A stretch of DNA of 64,000 bases from Aphidius gifuensis (lineage: Eukaryota; Arthropoda; Insecta; Hymenoptera; Braconidae). The stretch lies in contig NC_057789.1 in NCBI RefSeq assembly GCF_014905175.1, positions 21,634,555-21,698,554 of the forward strand, read 5' to 3'. The notes below the pieces were generated by a model. It was not told where the DNA came from, searched no databases, and saw nothing but the letters and a program-made list of their open reading frames with translations. The position numbers and the translations under genes were made by a program. Positions 31,778 through 44,811 of the stretch are shown piece after piece (positions within the stretch are counted from its first letter, which is position 1; every line of letters starts with the position of its first letter).

Positions 31778-32079
31778 TAGAGATTATTACAATTTTTATT
31801 CTATGCCAAAATTTATGTGACTAAATAAGGACCACCATCCATTAAATACGATAACGGGAATTTCGTTGCAAGATTATTGTTGTTTGTCAATGTTTTTATT
31901 ATTTATTCCCCCCAAATTTGTAATCAGTTTATCAATAAAAATTATTATAAACTCGAACTATTATTTATAAAATTTTGTAAAGTAAAAAAAACAAAAATTC
32001 AAGAAGGGTAAAAATAATAATAAAAAAAATTTATTATTTATATTCAAAAATTTCTGAGAATATTCTAATTCTGTATTAA

Positions 32080-33765
32080 TAGGTGATTAGAAATGTTCAT
32101 TAATTGTACAAGAAATGATTTCAACCTAGACGTAGGTTCGAATCCCAGTAAAGGCAATGTTTTTTTTTCTAAATGAAAAATTCAAACAAGTTCAATTTCA
32201 ATTAATTAATTTTAATTTTCAAATTTATAGGAATAGTATTAATTCTGTATCCATAAACTATTTGAATGATCCATTAGTTGCCAAAGAAAATAATTTTAAC
32301 AGGAATGTGGGTTCAAATCCCAATAAGGCGATGTTTGTTTTTGTTTTTTTGTAGTAGTAATTTAAAAGTTTAAATTTTTATCAATTAAATTTAATTTTAA
32401 AATTTATAAAGGTAATATTAATTCTATATCTATAGTTCATTAATTGTGAAAGAAAATAATTTCAAGTTAGACGTGGGTTCAAATCCCAGTAAACACAATG
32501 TTTTTTTTTTTTTTGTAATTAAGTAAAATTTAAAGTGTTTGAACTTCAATTACTTAAATTTGATTTTAAATTTTATAAAAATAATATTAATTTTGTATCT
32601 ATAGTTCATTAATTGTGAAAGAAATTGATTTTAAGATAGACGTGGGTTCAAATCCCAGTAAAAACAATGTTTTTTTTTTTTTTGTAAATAATTAAAATTT
32701 AAATTGTTTAAACTTTAATTAATTGGATTTTATTTTAAATTTATAAGAATACTATTAATTTTATTTTCATAAACTATTTGACATGTTCATTACTTGTGAA
32801 AGTAAATGATTTTAACATAGACGTGGGTTCGAGTCCCAGTAAAAGCAATGTTTTTTTTTTTTTTTTTTGTAAATAATTAAAAATTTAAATTGTTTAAATT
32901 TTAATTAATTAAATTTTATTTTAAAATTCATAAGAATAATATTAATTTTATATTCATAAACTATTTGAATAGTTTGTTATTTGTAAAAGCAAATGATTTT
33001 AACATAGACGTGGGTTCGAGTCCCAGTAAAAGCAATGTTTTTTTTTTTTTTTGTAAAAAAATTTAAGTGTTAAATTTTATTTAATAAATTTTATTTTAAA
33101 ATTCATAAGCATAATATTAATTTTATATTCATAACTATTTGAATAGTTTGTTACTTGTAAAAGCAAATGATTTTAACATAGACGTGGGTTCGAGTCCCAG
33201 TAAAAGCAATGTTTTTTTTTTTTTTTTTTGTAAATAATTAAAAATTTAAATTGTTTAAATTTTTCTTAATTAAATTTTATTTTAGTATTTATGAGAATAA
33301 TATTAATTCTGTGTCAATTAATGATTTGAAATATTTTATTTATCAAACAGCGAATTATCCCATTTCTTATACGCATTCGAGCGTTCGAGTCTACGTATGG
33401 GCAGTTAATGATAAAGAAATTGTAAATAGGTTTAAAGGGAATTTGAAAAGATCAATTTTTTCTTAATAATTTATAGGCATAGTACTAATATTATATCAGT
33501 GAATGATATAAGTAGTCTATTAACTTTTCTGGAAAAATTTTAAATTTCTACACGCATGCTAGCGTTTAGATCCAAATATCGGTAAAAGTTTTGTAAATAA
33601 TTTTTAAGAAAATTTGGGGAATTAGATTTTAATCTAATAATTTATAAAAATAGTACTCATATTATATCAATAAATGATATGAGCAGTTTATTAACTTTTT
33701 CTAAAGAAATTTAAATTTCCACACGCATGCTAGCGTTCGAATCCAAGTACGGGTGAAAATTATTA
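32080..33765 (+). repeat. ~175-bp tandem repeats, each with a tRNA B-box-like core and a T-run
   Basis: About ten units. Each has GACGTGGGTTCGAGTCCCAG or a variant, which matches the tRNA T-arm/pol III B box (GGTTCGANTCC) with a TGGG/CCCA stem. In the first seven units this is followed within about 15 nt by a run of 8-17 T, the pol III terminator signal. The last three units have weaker cores. No convincing A box or full cloverleaf is present, so these are not tRNA genes. The signals are on the plus strand, antisense to the retroelement. Confidence 0.75.
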
Positions 33766-33799
33766 TTATAATATATATCTTATTATAATATATATATCT

Positions 33800-36700
33800 T
33801 TTCTTGTAATAATCAAAGAAAAATATTTATTTATTCAAATTAAATAAAGTCGATATTATTGTTATTTAAAATTGTTTAACTATTTAATATTTAATAAATA
33901 AAAATATTAAATTATTGAAAAAAAACAAAATCGATATTTTGTTAATTAAAATTGTTTAAATGTCAAATATTTAAATTATCGATTATTAAAACAAAATCGA
34001 TATTTCGTTAGATAAAATTGTTTTAAATGTTTGAATGTATAAAATAAAAAAAAATTTTGCTTATCGATTATAAAAACAGAATCGATGTCGTATTATATTA
34101 ACGATGTGTATATGTTGAATATATGTCGATTTTCAAAGTAACCTCGGTTATTTATTTATTGACAGCGTATAAATGTTGAGTATTAGAAATGGGACAATTA
34201 ATATATCGATTATATATAAAGAAAAAATATCGATTGTTTATTTATTAAAAACGTATGAATGTTGAATATTGGGATAGGAATAATAATATATCGATAATTT
34301 AAAATAAACTCGATTGTTTATTAAATGTGTAAATGTTAAAGTATTGAAATGGGAATCATAATATATCGATTATTAAGAATAAATTCGATTGTAAATGTTA
34401 AATTATTAAAATCGGAATAATAATATGTCGATTATTTAAAATAACTCGATTGTTTATTTATTAAAAATGTTAAAATGTAAAAATATTAAAAAGGGAATAA
34501 TAATATATCGATTATTGAAAATAAACTCGATTGTTTATTTTAAAAAATATTTAAATGTTGTATATAAAAAAGGGAATAATAATATATCGATTATTGAAAA
34601 TAAAATCGATTGTTTATTTTTTAAAATGTTTAAATGTTAAAATATTAAAAAGGGAATAATAATATATCGATTATTGAAAATAAACTCGATTGTTTATTTA
34701 TTAAAAATATTTAAGTGTTGTATATAAAAAAAAGGAGTAATAATATATCGATTATTGAAAATAAAATCGATTGTTTATTTTTTTAAAAATGTTTAAATGT
34801 TGTATATTAAAAAGGGAATAATAATATATCGATTATTGAAAATAAACTCGATTGTTTATTTTTTTAAAAATGTTTAAATGTTGTATATTAAAAAGGGAAT
34901 AATAATATATCGATTATTGAAAATAAACTCGATTGTTTATTTTTTTAAAAATGTTTAAATGTTGTATATTAATAAGGGAATAATAATATATCGATTATTG
35001 AAAATAAACTCGATTGTTTATTTATTAAAAATATTTAAATGTTGTACATTAAAAAGGGAATAATAATATATCGATTATTGAAAATAAACTCGATTGTTTA
35101 TTTATTAAAAATGTTTAAATGTTGTATATTAAAAAGGGAATAATAATATATCGATTATTGAAAATAAAATCGATTGTTTATTTTTTTAAAAATGTTTAAA
35201 TGTTGTATATTAATAAGGGAATAATAATATATCGATTATTGAAAATAAACTCGATTGTTTATTTATTAAAAATATTTAAATGTTGTATATAAAAAAGGGA
35301 ATAATAATATATCGATTATTGAAAATAAACTCGATTGTTTATTTATTAAAAATGTTTAAATGTTGTATATTAAAAAGGGAATAATAATATATCGATTATT
35401 GAAAATAAAATCGATTGTTTATTTTTTTAAAAATGTTTAAATGTTGTATATTAAAAAGGGAATAATAATATATCGATTATTGAAAATAAACTCGATTGTT
35501 TATTTTTTTAAAAATGTTTAAATGTTGTATATTAAAAAGGGAATAATAATATATCGATTATTGAAAATAAACTCGATTGTTTATTTTTTTAAAAATATTT
35601 AAATGTTGTATATAAAAAAGGGAATAATAATATATCGATTATTGAAAATAAGATCGATTGTTTATAAAAAAAAATGTATAAATGTTAAAATATTAAAAAG
35701 GGACTAATAATAAGTAATTAAATAATTAACGGGCAATAATAATTTATCGATTATAAAAACCGTTGTTATATTTATCAAAACGTATAGGTTAATAAATATT
35801 TAAACCGTAATAATAATGTATCGATTACAAATACGATATTTTATAATTAAACTTGTTTAAATGTTGAATATATAAAAAAAATATTCTTCATTATCGATTA
35901 TTAAAACAACCCGATATCTTGTTAATTAAAATTGTTTAAATATTGAATAAAAAAAAAATTTGAATTATCAATTAAAACAAAATCGATGTTTTATAGATTA
36001 TTACTGCGTATGTAAAATTAACAATTTTCATAAATTGTTACTGTCTAAATAGTAAATCTTTAAAAGAGGATATTGAATTTTCAAAAATATTTACACTGAA
36101 GGTAAAATATATATATATTTGCGGCCGTCGGTAATTCCTAGACAACTTGTCTATTTTGGATGCCTGTTTTACCGGCGATTATAAGATGGTATCTATATTA
36201 TTTTTTTTTCAAAGTAATTGTTACAATTGTTAAACAACAATACTATATTGTTATTATTTATTTATTACCTTGTCTATTAATATTATTTATAAAAGGGTAT
36301 AAAAGGGAAAAAAAAATTAATAATAAAAAAAAATTTATTTATTCCGTTTATTTCACTAAAGTTGATATTATTGTTAATTGTTATACTGTAAATGGTATAT
36401 ATTTAAGAGGAATGATATTAAACTATCGATTAATTAAATAAAATTGATATTATTGTGTAAATAATATATTCAAAAAAAAATGATTATTAAACTATCAACT
36501 GTTTAAAATTAAAATTAAAATTTTAATAATTATTGTTGTATAAATTTAAAAATAAATATTAACTATCGATCGTTTAAACAAAATCGAAATTTTATTAATT
36601 AAATACCGTGTAATATAATAAATATTTAAAAGGGGATATTAATCTATCGATTATTCCCATTGGATTGATATTAAAATTGTGTTGATAAAAAAAAATTAAA

Positions 36701-36900
36701 AACTTGAATTATCGATTATTCACAAGAACTCGAAATTTTATTAATTATTATTATATAAATAACAAATATTTAACAGGGGAAAATCAATCCCTCGATTATT
36801 TAAAAAAAATTTTATTAATTATTGTTGTATAAATAGTAAATATTTAAAACGTAAATATTTACTATTGATTATTTAAATAATATTATATAAAATTTAATAA
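33800..36900. repeat. ~80-bp satellite with paired ATCGAT motifs, about 19 good units
   Basis: The core array (about 34190-35700) repeats AATATATCGATTATTGAAAA then TAAACTCGATTGTTTATT and an AATGTTTAAATGTTGTATAT spacer. Flanks on both sides hold degenerate units with the same ATCGAT spacing. Each unit carries TATCGAT (CGATA on the other strand) and a second TCGATT. CGATA clusters are the binding pattern of the insect boundary protein BEAF-32 and of DREF; whether they act so here is inference. Confidence 0.85.
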
Positions 36901-38640
36901 TAATTATTTAAATTTAAAAAGGACGCATTTGACGGCCGACTTTAGGGGGATGCACAGCCATTGCATTTTTCAATGGCGGCTAAGGGTTGCTAGGGCCCAC
37001 CCTTAAGCGTTGGCTAGTCCCGCTTTTCCAAACGCTCTAGTCACGCCTATATAGGGGAGGGGTTTGGGCCTTGGAAAATATGGCGGTTTCCCAAGATGTC
37101 TGAACTTCTCCCCTAGTTCAATTTCCCTCCGCGTGTCGTGTTTTTCTCGTTTAAATTTCTGTGATGCCCGTATATATATATATGTATATATATTATATAT
37201 ATATATATAATACATATGTATATATATATATATAAAAAAACAAATATTACAGACTTGAGTTGTTTTTTGCACAACCCCTTACTTATTGATATTATAAATT
37301 TTATTAATGTTTATATTTATATATAAAAAAGCTATTAATAACAGGGCAATTAATATATATATTTTTAACTGTGACCTTTAATTGAATTTTAACAAAAATT
37401 TTTTTTTTTTTTATTGATTCGACAGTAATTTGTTAATATATATTGTTGATTTATCTAAATAAAACAATTAATAAATTTTGTTGTTTATCTTTAAATTATT
37501 TAATGTTGTAAAACAAAAATATTAAAATTATTCCACAGTTTATTTTTGGTTACTATTGTTTGTAATTTATTTATATATTTATAATAGGATAATTAAATGT
37601 TTTATTATTTAGTATAAAGAGAGAAATATTAACAGAGACTTAACTGATTGTTGGAAGAACAATCACCTATTATCATAATTCATAACAAGCCCTAGTAAAA
37701 TATATAAAAAAAATTATTTTTTTTTTTTTTTATAAGTTGTTTTGGTTAAATTATTGTCTTTTAAAGTATTAAAAAAAAATTTAAAATTAATATCTTAATT
37801 ACATGATGTTTGAAATTATGTTGACTTACGAATTAGCCAAAAAAAACCGTGTAATATTTAAAATTTATAATTTTTATTATAGTTTATTCATAAAGAAAAA
37901 CAACCACTTTCTGGTCCCTCTAGAATCAACAAACGGTTGTGTTATTCGGAACGTAATGATTTAATTTTTCTTTTTGTTATGATTATTATAACCATATTTA
38001 TTAATTAATGAGTTGTTATTAAATATAATAATATTTATTAATAATTTTAATTATGCAGGAAAACAAATTTATTGTTAGAATAACTTCTGTATATTCATCA
38101 GTGAATGTTTATATAGTTCTTGTTATCATAGATTATGTAACTATATTTTTATATAAACAAATTATTTTATTTATTAACAATCACTTAAAGTTCCTTTGTA
38201 TATATAAAACAAAATATTTAAAATATTCATGTAACTTTTGGTGTAATTTATATTGTATATTTTTTTTTTTGAAGTGAAACTTCTTTAGAATGGGCAGTAA
38301 AAAAAAAAAACAAAAGATGGATGCAACGAAAGTAACGGTATGAAGGTAAGTAATTTTAAATTATTTTTTATCTTGTTTTATTTATTTATTCCCTTGACAA
38401 CGATACGAAAAAATTTGTTTCAAAATTTTAGTTCCATGAAAGATTCAAGAGACAATGGTGAATATTAAGAATAAAACTTTTATTATATACAATATATAAT
38501 TTATTATGTTATTTTTAATCAAATAAAGAGTATTTAAAATTAATCTGTTAAATAAACAAATAATACACAAGATAATAGTTATTCAAGTGCTTGACATAAT
38601 ACGACAGCAACATCATAATCACAATACCAAACAACAATAA
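36901..38640. other. AT-rich leader segment with a (TA)n microsatellite
   Basis: A GC-richer island at about 36920-37090 has a small GCCATTG...CAATGGC hairpin. A (TA)n/(TATG)n microsatellite occupies about 37170-37235. No coding region is supported. Confidence 0.6.
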
Positions 38641-38649
38641 ATAATATGT

Positions 38650-39240
38650 GGATGAAATGTGGTACCACGTGAACGTAAAGATAGTAAAGATGGTATTTTA
38701 GATTGTATAGGATTTCAAGAAACAATTAATGATATTGAAATATTAGCAGAAAAATGTGACAAATGTACTGGTAATCGTAAATCAGTAAAAATTAAAATAC
38801 GACGAGGTGCTATACCAATGTCTGATAATTTTGATGAGACTTGTAATGGTGGTTATAATAATATTTTTAAACAAATAATGAGTATCTAAAATAAATCTGT
38901 TAAATAAACAATTAATACACAAGATAGTGGTCATTTAAGTGCTTGACATAATACGACAGCAACATCATAATCACAATACCAAACAACAATAAATAATATG
39001 TGGATAAAATTTGGTACTACATGAACGTAAAGATAGTAAAGATCGTATTTTAGATTGTATAGGATTTCAAGAGACAATTAATGACACTAAAATATTATCA
39101 AAAACATCTGATAAATGTACTGGTAATCCTAAATCAGTAAAATTTAAAATACGACTAAATCCTATACAATGTCTGGTAATTTTCATGAGACTTGTACTGG
39201 TAGTTTTAATAATATTTTAAATCAAATAATGAGTATTTGA
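38650..39240 (+). pseudogene. Tandemly duplicated topoisomerase III-like zinc-ribbon fragment
   Basis: Two copies of about 350 bp (near 38650-38890 and 39000-39240). The better one encodes GILDCIGFQETIND, EKCDKCTGNRKSVKIKI, RRGAIPMSDN and CNGGYNNIFKQIMSI. The order short CxG segment, CxxC, (K/R)-rich strand, RGxxP and C-GG-(N/D)-x-I/L resembles the C-terminal zinc region of topoisomerase III alpha. The second copy has lost several cysteines and shifts frame. Both lack the catalytic part. They lie inside the retroelement leader and look like captured or earlier-inserted host sequence. Identification is by pattern and moderately uncertain. Confidence 0.45.
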
Positions 39241-39656
39241 AATAAATCTGTCCAATAATCAAATAATACACAAGATAGTGGTTATTCAAGTGCTTGTGCT
39301 TGTTATGATCGTGCTTGCCATGATCAAAATAAATTCAAGATCTTGAATGAATTTGTTAAGGACAAAAAAATGGAACAGATGATTAAATATTGAATCATTC
39401 CATGAAACAACAACAACAACAGGAGTAAATAATAATTTAATAAATGATGTACCGAGTGGAAATCAAAATAACAACAACAATATTGATCATATATAAACAG
39501 CAGCAATCATAATAGAACAAATACACGGTGGTGGTGGTGGCGGCGATGATGCACTATCATGTGTTTGTCGTTAATTCGCTCATAAAAAAGATGTTGAAAA
39601 AATTGATCAATATTTGACATTCAATTTTTTTAACATCAAATAGTTTGTTTTGTTTT

Positions 39657-41700
39657 TTTTACGGAGGCTAGGAGCCATAAGGCTCAGCCGCAGTATTGAA
39701 ATCATCGGCAAAAAAAAAAAAACCGTTATAACTTATAAAATAATTGTCCTAGAGAGTTCGTTTAGGGCTCAAAGGATGCGTCTCTGAGAACACTATCGCA
39801 CGTGATAGAAAACATTTCTTCATTATTTTTTTTTTTTTAAGAAAATTTAAGAAAACTTAAAACTAGATGATTTTTTTCATCATTCAAAAAATTATAGAGT
39901 GAAAACAAATGAAGTTAGACTATCAATCATGTGATGTTTTTTCTTCCAGAGATTCAGCTGTATAAGAATAAGTTCATAAAAGATATTTTTGGGCAGGAAT
40001 GGATGCAATAATGACGGTTTTAAGGAATTTGGACGATTTTTTTCGGAATATGAGAAAGAAATGAAATTTATACAGTAGATTTTTGAAATACTAATACATT
40101 TTATGTGATTTTTTGGCAATTGTTTGGAAGCTCGTTTCTCTTTTATTAATTTTTAAAGTTGACAACTTTTAACATTGGCTCTTATAGAGAATGCGATTTT
40201 CGTCAAAAAAAATCCATTAAAATACCAATATCTCCAATCGACAATATGACATCATGAAAAAAAAACTATCGGGTTATAAAATGAGACAAAAGAAAACGTA
40301 TAGAAAAAAAATAAAAGAGGTTTGGAGCATAGTTTTTTTACAATTAATAATTAAAGTATGAAAAAATAGATTTTTATGAGGAATTATTGAAAAATCACTA
40401 GAGACCTCTTGCGGATGACTTCTAGAAACACAATATTTCTATGAGTGCGAAAAAGACAAAAAACAGAGAAAAAATGTTGTCTCTCTCTTCGTTTTAAAAA
40501 ATCGTCCAAATCCCTTAAGGCAATTTTAGGGAATTCTTAAAAACAGGAACCTCGATAACTCTTGATAGAATTGTCGTAGAGTTTTCGTATATAGCTTAAA
40601 AAATGCGTCTTTCGAATACCATATATTTTTCTACAAATTTTTTTCTTTTTTAGTTATAGTTTTCGAGAAAAAAAAAAAAAAACTGTTTTTTTCGATTTTT
40701 AGTTTTTTTTTTTTTTCACTAAAAAGTATAAATAATTAAAAAGTAATTTTGTAGGTAGGAGAAAGGTATTGAAAGTACGCTTCTTTTAGGCCTAACATAA
40801 CCTCCCTAGGATTATGTTATTGAGACGATATCGTGTAAAAACGTTATATTGCAAAAATTATAAATTCGATAACTCTCGAGAGGATCATCGTAGAGACTTC
40901 ATCTTAGACTCAAAAAAAGCGTTTCCAAAAACTCTAGAGCTGCATCGAAAAACTATCCCTCCAGGCAAAATAGTTTTTGAGAAAAAAAAAAAAAAAAAAA
41001 TTTCACGTTTTATTTTTTATTATTTTCGCGAAAAACAATAATGCCTAGGAGAGTGGTTCTTAAACGCGGCTCTAGAGTTTTTGAAGACGCTTTTTTTAAG
41101 CCCAGAATGAAGTCTTTCCGATAATCCTATCGAGAGTTATCGAATTTATAGTTTTTTCGCTATTCGATTTTCGTACGATATTACATGATATCTCTGGATA
41201 GCATAATCGTAGCAAGGTCATGTTGGGCTTCCAGGAAGCGTCTTTCCAATACCTTTTACCTACCTACAAAATTACTTTTTAATTATTTATACTTTTTAGT
41301 GAAAAAAAAAAAAAACTAAAAATCGAAAAAAACACTTTTTTTTTTTTTTTCTCGAAAACTATAATTCAAAAAAAAAAAATTTTGTATAAAAATATATGAT
41401 ATTCAAAAGACGCATTCTTTGAGCTATATACGAAAACCCTACGACAATTCTATCAAGAGTTATCGAGGTTCCCGTTGTTATTACATGGTTAGCGTAACGT
41501 TACTCAATCGATAACTCTCGAATAAATAATCGCAGTGACTTCATGTAGGGCCCGAAAGATACGTCTTTCAAATACTCATCACTTGTATATAAAATTATTT
41601 TTCTATGATTTATAATTTTTCATTTTTCGATTTCGATGTATTTTACTTGGAAAAAAAAAATTAATAACGAGTTGGATCTGTTAGACCGTGATAGAGTTTT
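39657..41700. repeat. Dispersed repeat with terminal ACGGAGGCTAGGAGCC and a ~450-bp-arm palindrome
   Basis: The left border reads ACGGAGGCTAGGAGCC then AAGGCTCAGCCGCAGT. The inverse of this border occurs at about 62610-62652. Inside, about 40550-41010 and 41020-41475 are reverse complements with drift, sharing GATAACTCTYGA, GAATTGTCGTAGAG and TTTGTAGGTAGG blocks. No ORF is convincing. It looks like a non-autonomous DNA element or a family of tandem inverted units. Confidence 0.65.
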
Positions 41701-42420
41701 AAATGACGCTGACTTAAAGCCTAATATTTTTTCTTTTTTTTTTTTCAAAAAAAATATTATTCATTAGCACTAATTTTTTTAATCTAATTTTTATTTTTTA
41801 TCTGAAAAACAGGATAAATTCTTTATCTTCAGGATTTGATATCGTCATTTTAATATAAGGAATGATTCTAAGTAATAACAACAGTAGAACTGATGAAGAC
41901 CGATAATCGAAAACTCAATCGTTACAAAAAAAAAAAAAATTAATATATAAATATTTATGTACTTGTTGCTTTTTATTTATTATTTTTTTTCTTATGGTAT
42001 TATTGTACATATATTAACAAACATTTTAAAACTAATAAAATATTTTTTAACGATTGGAAAACTAAATAAAAAAGTTTTAAATGAATTTATAATTTTGGAA
42101 GTTATTTGTCTATTTTCTTTATTTTTTAGTATTTAATGTCTAGCAGCAATAGCCATTATAGAACGTAAGCATTTTAATAAATTTATTGAAAAAAATTTTA
42201 TTTACAAAATCGCGTAACACGGCCACGCAATGGCCCTAGCCGGAGTATTGAAAATTTTCAATTTTCAATGGGTAACGCGGGCCACCAGCCCCAACACACG
42301 TTACCAGATCTTTTTTTTTTTTTTTTTATTCAAATATTGAGGAGATAGCTACTAAATTAAAATCAAATTTATTTCCATTATAATTTGTATTAATTTTATT
42401 TATATTTTTCAGGCTGTAAC

Positions 42421-42642
42421 ATGTCAGATTACGAGGCTGAAATTGACTCAATATTCAATAATATTCGAAGCTTAAGTCATCTAAAGTTGATATATCGGGA
42501 AAATATTAAAAGATATCATCCCGACAAAAATCCTGAAGATAAAAGAGCAACTGAAAAAACTCAGTATTTCATGAATATATATGGGGCATTCCAGGTCAAA
42601 ACACCGAGTCATCGGCCTGACCCCTACCGATTCACGGTATAA
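42421..42642 (+). pseudogene. J-domain (DnaJ-like) fragment
   Basis: The ATG at 42421 follows a TTTATATTTTTCAG acceptor by eight bases. The 73-residue frame has a helix, YRENIKRYHPDKNP with the diagnostic HPD motif, and a third-helix-like AxEKTQYFMNIYGAF, then departs from the family at a CAGGT sequence that could be a donor. J-domains stimulate Hsp70 ATPase. Helix I is short and nothing else of a gene is visible, so this is probably one exon of a host gene carried in the leader. It may or may not be expressed. Confidence 0.5.
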
Positions 42643-43126
42643 TATAAAATATTTATATAAAACTAGCTGATTAACCCGGCTTTGCTCGGGATTATTTTGA
42701 CAATTTTTGAATGTTATCATTTGTTTGAAAAAAATTGGAGCTAGCTAGCTTGAAATAATATTCCCAACTTACGGTTGAGAGTTTAATATATTTCCCGTTA
42801 TTCAATTTTCGATTTTTTGGTTGCAAATGAAAGCCGGAAAAATCATCTATTCCGATGAATTTTCCAGAATTTTCAAGTTTCATTTTTTTTTTTTTTTAGA
42901 TAATTGATATTTCAAAACCGGAAACTTCAACACCTAGTAATAGGTACAGAACATATATTAACGCGCTTGTAGTTGAAAGAATTTAATTTAAATTGTCGAT
43001 TTACGCCAATCTATCATATTGTTCATTTAACAATATGGGATTATTAAAGTTAAAATTTATAAATCCCTTTATAATGAATAATTTTGATATTATTATATTA
43101 CTGCTAAATTATCATTAAAGACAGAA

Positions 43127-43360
43127 TTATAATGACTGCGGTTCCCAATCTGAATTATTTTCATTATCAAATTGTCTGTTATCAGCATCATCTTCATCTC
43201 TATTATTGTTGTCATGAGCAGCCAAACTATCAACATCACTAACCTCACTTTCACTATTTTGACTGCTGTCATCATTCACCGTTAACTTTATTCTCTTGTA
43301 AATTCGTTGCAATTCACGCTGTTTTCTACTACGTAATGTAGATTTATTTATCGGCAACAT
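43127..43360 (-). CDS. Small acidic ORF, unrecognised
   Basis: From the true ATG at 43360 the frame gives 77 residues: a basic start (STLRSRKQRELQRIYKRIK) followed by an acidic Asp/Asn/Ser tail. It resembles an N-terminal piece of a larger nuclear protein or transposon protein, but no domain is recognisable and there is no supporting context. Confidence 0.2.
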   Translation of the reverse strand: MLPINKSTLRSRKQRELQRIYKRIKLTVNDDSSQNSESEVSDVDSLAAHDNNNRDEDDADNRQFDNENNSDWEPQSL

Positions 43361-43962
43361 GATACACAAAAAAAGAAAATATAAAAATTTATTTTGACAG
43401 CTTTGTCCATAAGATATAACAAAAATTATGTAATTGATTGAATAATTTTTGTTGTTTTTGATAATTCATGTTTGAACGTTAGGCGCTGGGATCAACTTCT
43501 ACATATCATCATTAAAATATCTATTTTATTGCAAGTTATCCGATATCTATTTTGTATTTGGAGTAAGTACTTATTCTTAACGATGGGAGCGCTCACGTCG
43601 CTGACAATCTAAAATTTCAATCTAATATCTAGCAATTTATTAACCAGTTTTTCTCGAATAGACTCACTGCGCAGTACACATAGGTAGCAACTGTCTAGTT
43701 TATACCCATTTTTAACTAATACATTTTTTTGACATTTTTGATGTCTAATTATTGGGTTCAGTCCATTAAAGTTGGACGGAATTCTACCAGGGTAATGGAA
43801 AATCTAAATCAAGGTTATCCATTAAATAAATTAGTACGTACTCACTGACTGAATTTTATTATTCTTAACGTTAAAAATATTTTTATTTTAATACACAGTT
43901 GATTTTATATTAACATAACACATTTCTTTTGAACCGAATATTTACCAAAGTTTTTAAGCTTG

Positions 43963-44811
43963 CCCTGGTAGAAATATTTTTCCAACTTTTTCCAACTTTC
44001 TCTACCTTTTTACGAAAATGACCCATGCACTTAGAGAAGGATAAGTTAACAGTTAACATACCAATATGTTTACATTAAACATACAAAAGTTTAATGTTAA
44101 GATATATATATTAACAATAAACATAGATATCTTAATTGTTAACATACGTATGTTTATATTTAACATACGTATCTTTACGCGGCCAAATATTTTGATGCGC
44201 CAGTCTACTTCTTGTCATCTTTTTTTTTTGACATTATATTGTGATACTATTCTAATTGTAATATAATATAATATATACTCGTGTTGTCATAAATTTATTT
44301 AAATTTAGTTTTTTTGTAAATTCATTCTTAATTTTACATTCAATTTTCATATTTACATACGTAAATGTCTTCAACTATCAGCCTAACCTTCAAATTGTGT
44401 CAATTACAGATATCTTAATAGTTGACATACGCATATTAACTATTAAGATACGTATGTTTAATGTTAATATATATATCTTTGATGTAAACTTATCAGCCAC
44501 CACCCCTTTTAACATGGCATATGTTAACATTAAACAGGATATGTTAACTGTTAACATATCCTTCTCTGTGTGTGGTTCGAAAAAAGTTGGAAAAAAATTG
44601 GAGTAAATTTTTGGTTGGAAAAAAGTTGGAGTAAATTTCAGGTTAGAGAAATGTTGGAAAAAAGTTGAAGTAAATTTTTGGTTGGAGAAAGGTTGGAGAA
44701 ATTTGTCCACCATTTCTCCAACCATGGGTCATTTTCGTAAAGAGGTGGAGAAATGGCTGAGAAAAGTTGGAAAAAAGTTGGAAGAAAGTTGGAGAAATAT
44801 TTCTACCAGGG
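43963..44811. mobile_element. MITE with CCCTGGTAGAAATATTT ends
   Basis: The left end CCCTGGTAGAAATATTTTTC is matched by GAAATATTTCTACCAGGG on the right. Beyond this, inverted homology continues through the CCAACTTTTTCC and AAAATGACCCATG blocks for about 80 bp. The centre is rich in GTTAACATACGTATGTT-like motifs. The paralogous unit at about 45831 lacks the insertion, which supports an insertion event. Confidence 0.7.

Noticed and set aside
32080..33765. tRNA gene cluster
   Set aside because: Only the T-arm/B-box half is present; no acceptor stem, anticodon arm or A box could be folded.
34190..35700. CRISPR-like array
   Set aside because: The whole 80-bp unit repeats, including the 'spacer', so it is a satellite.
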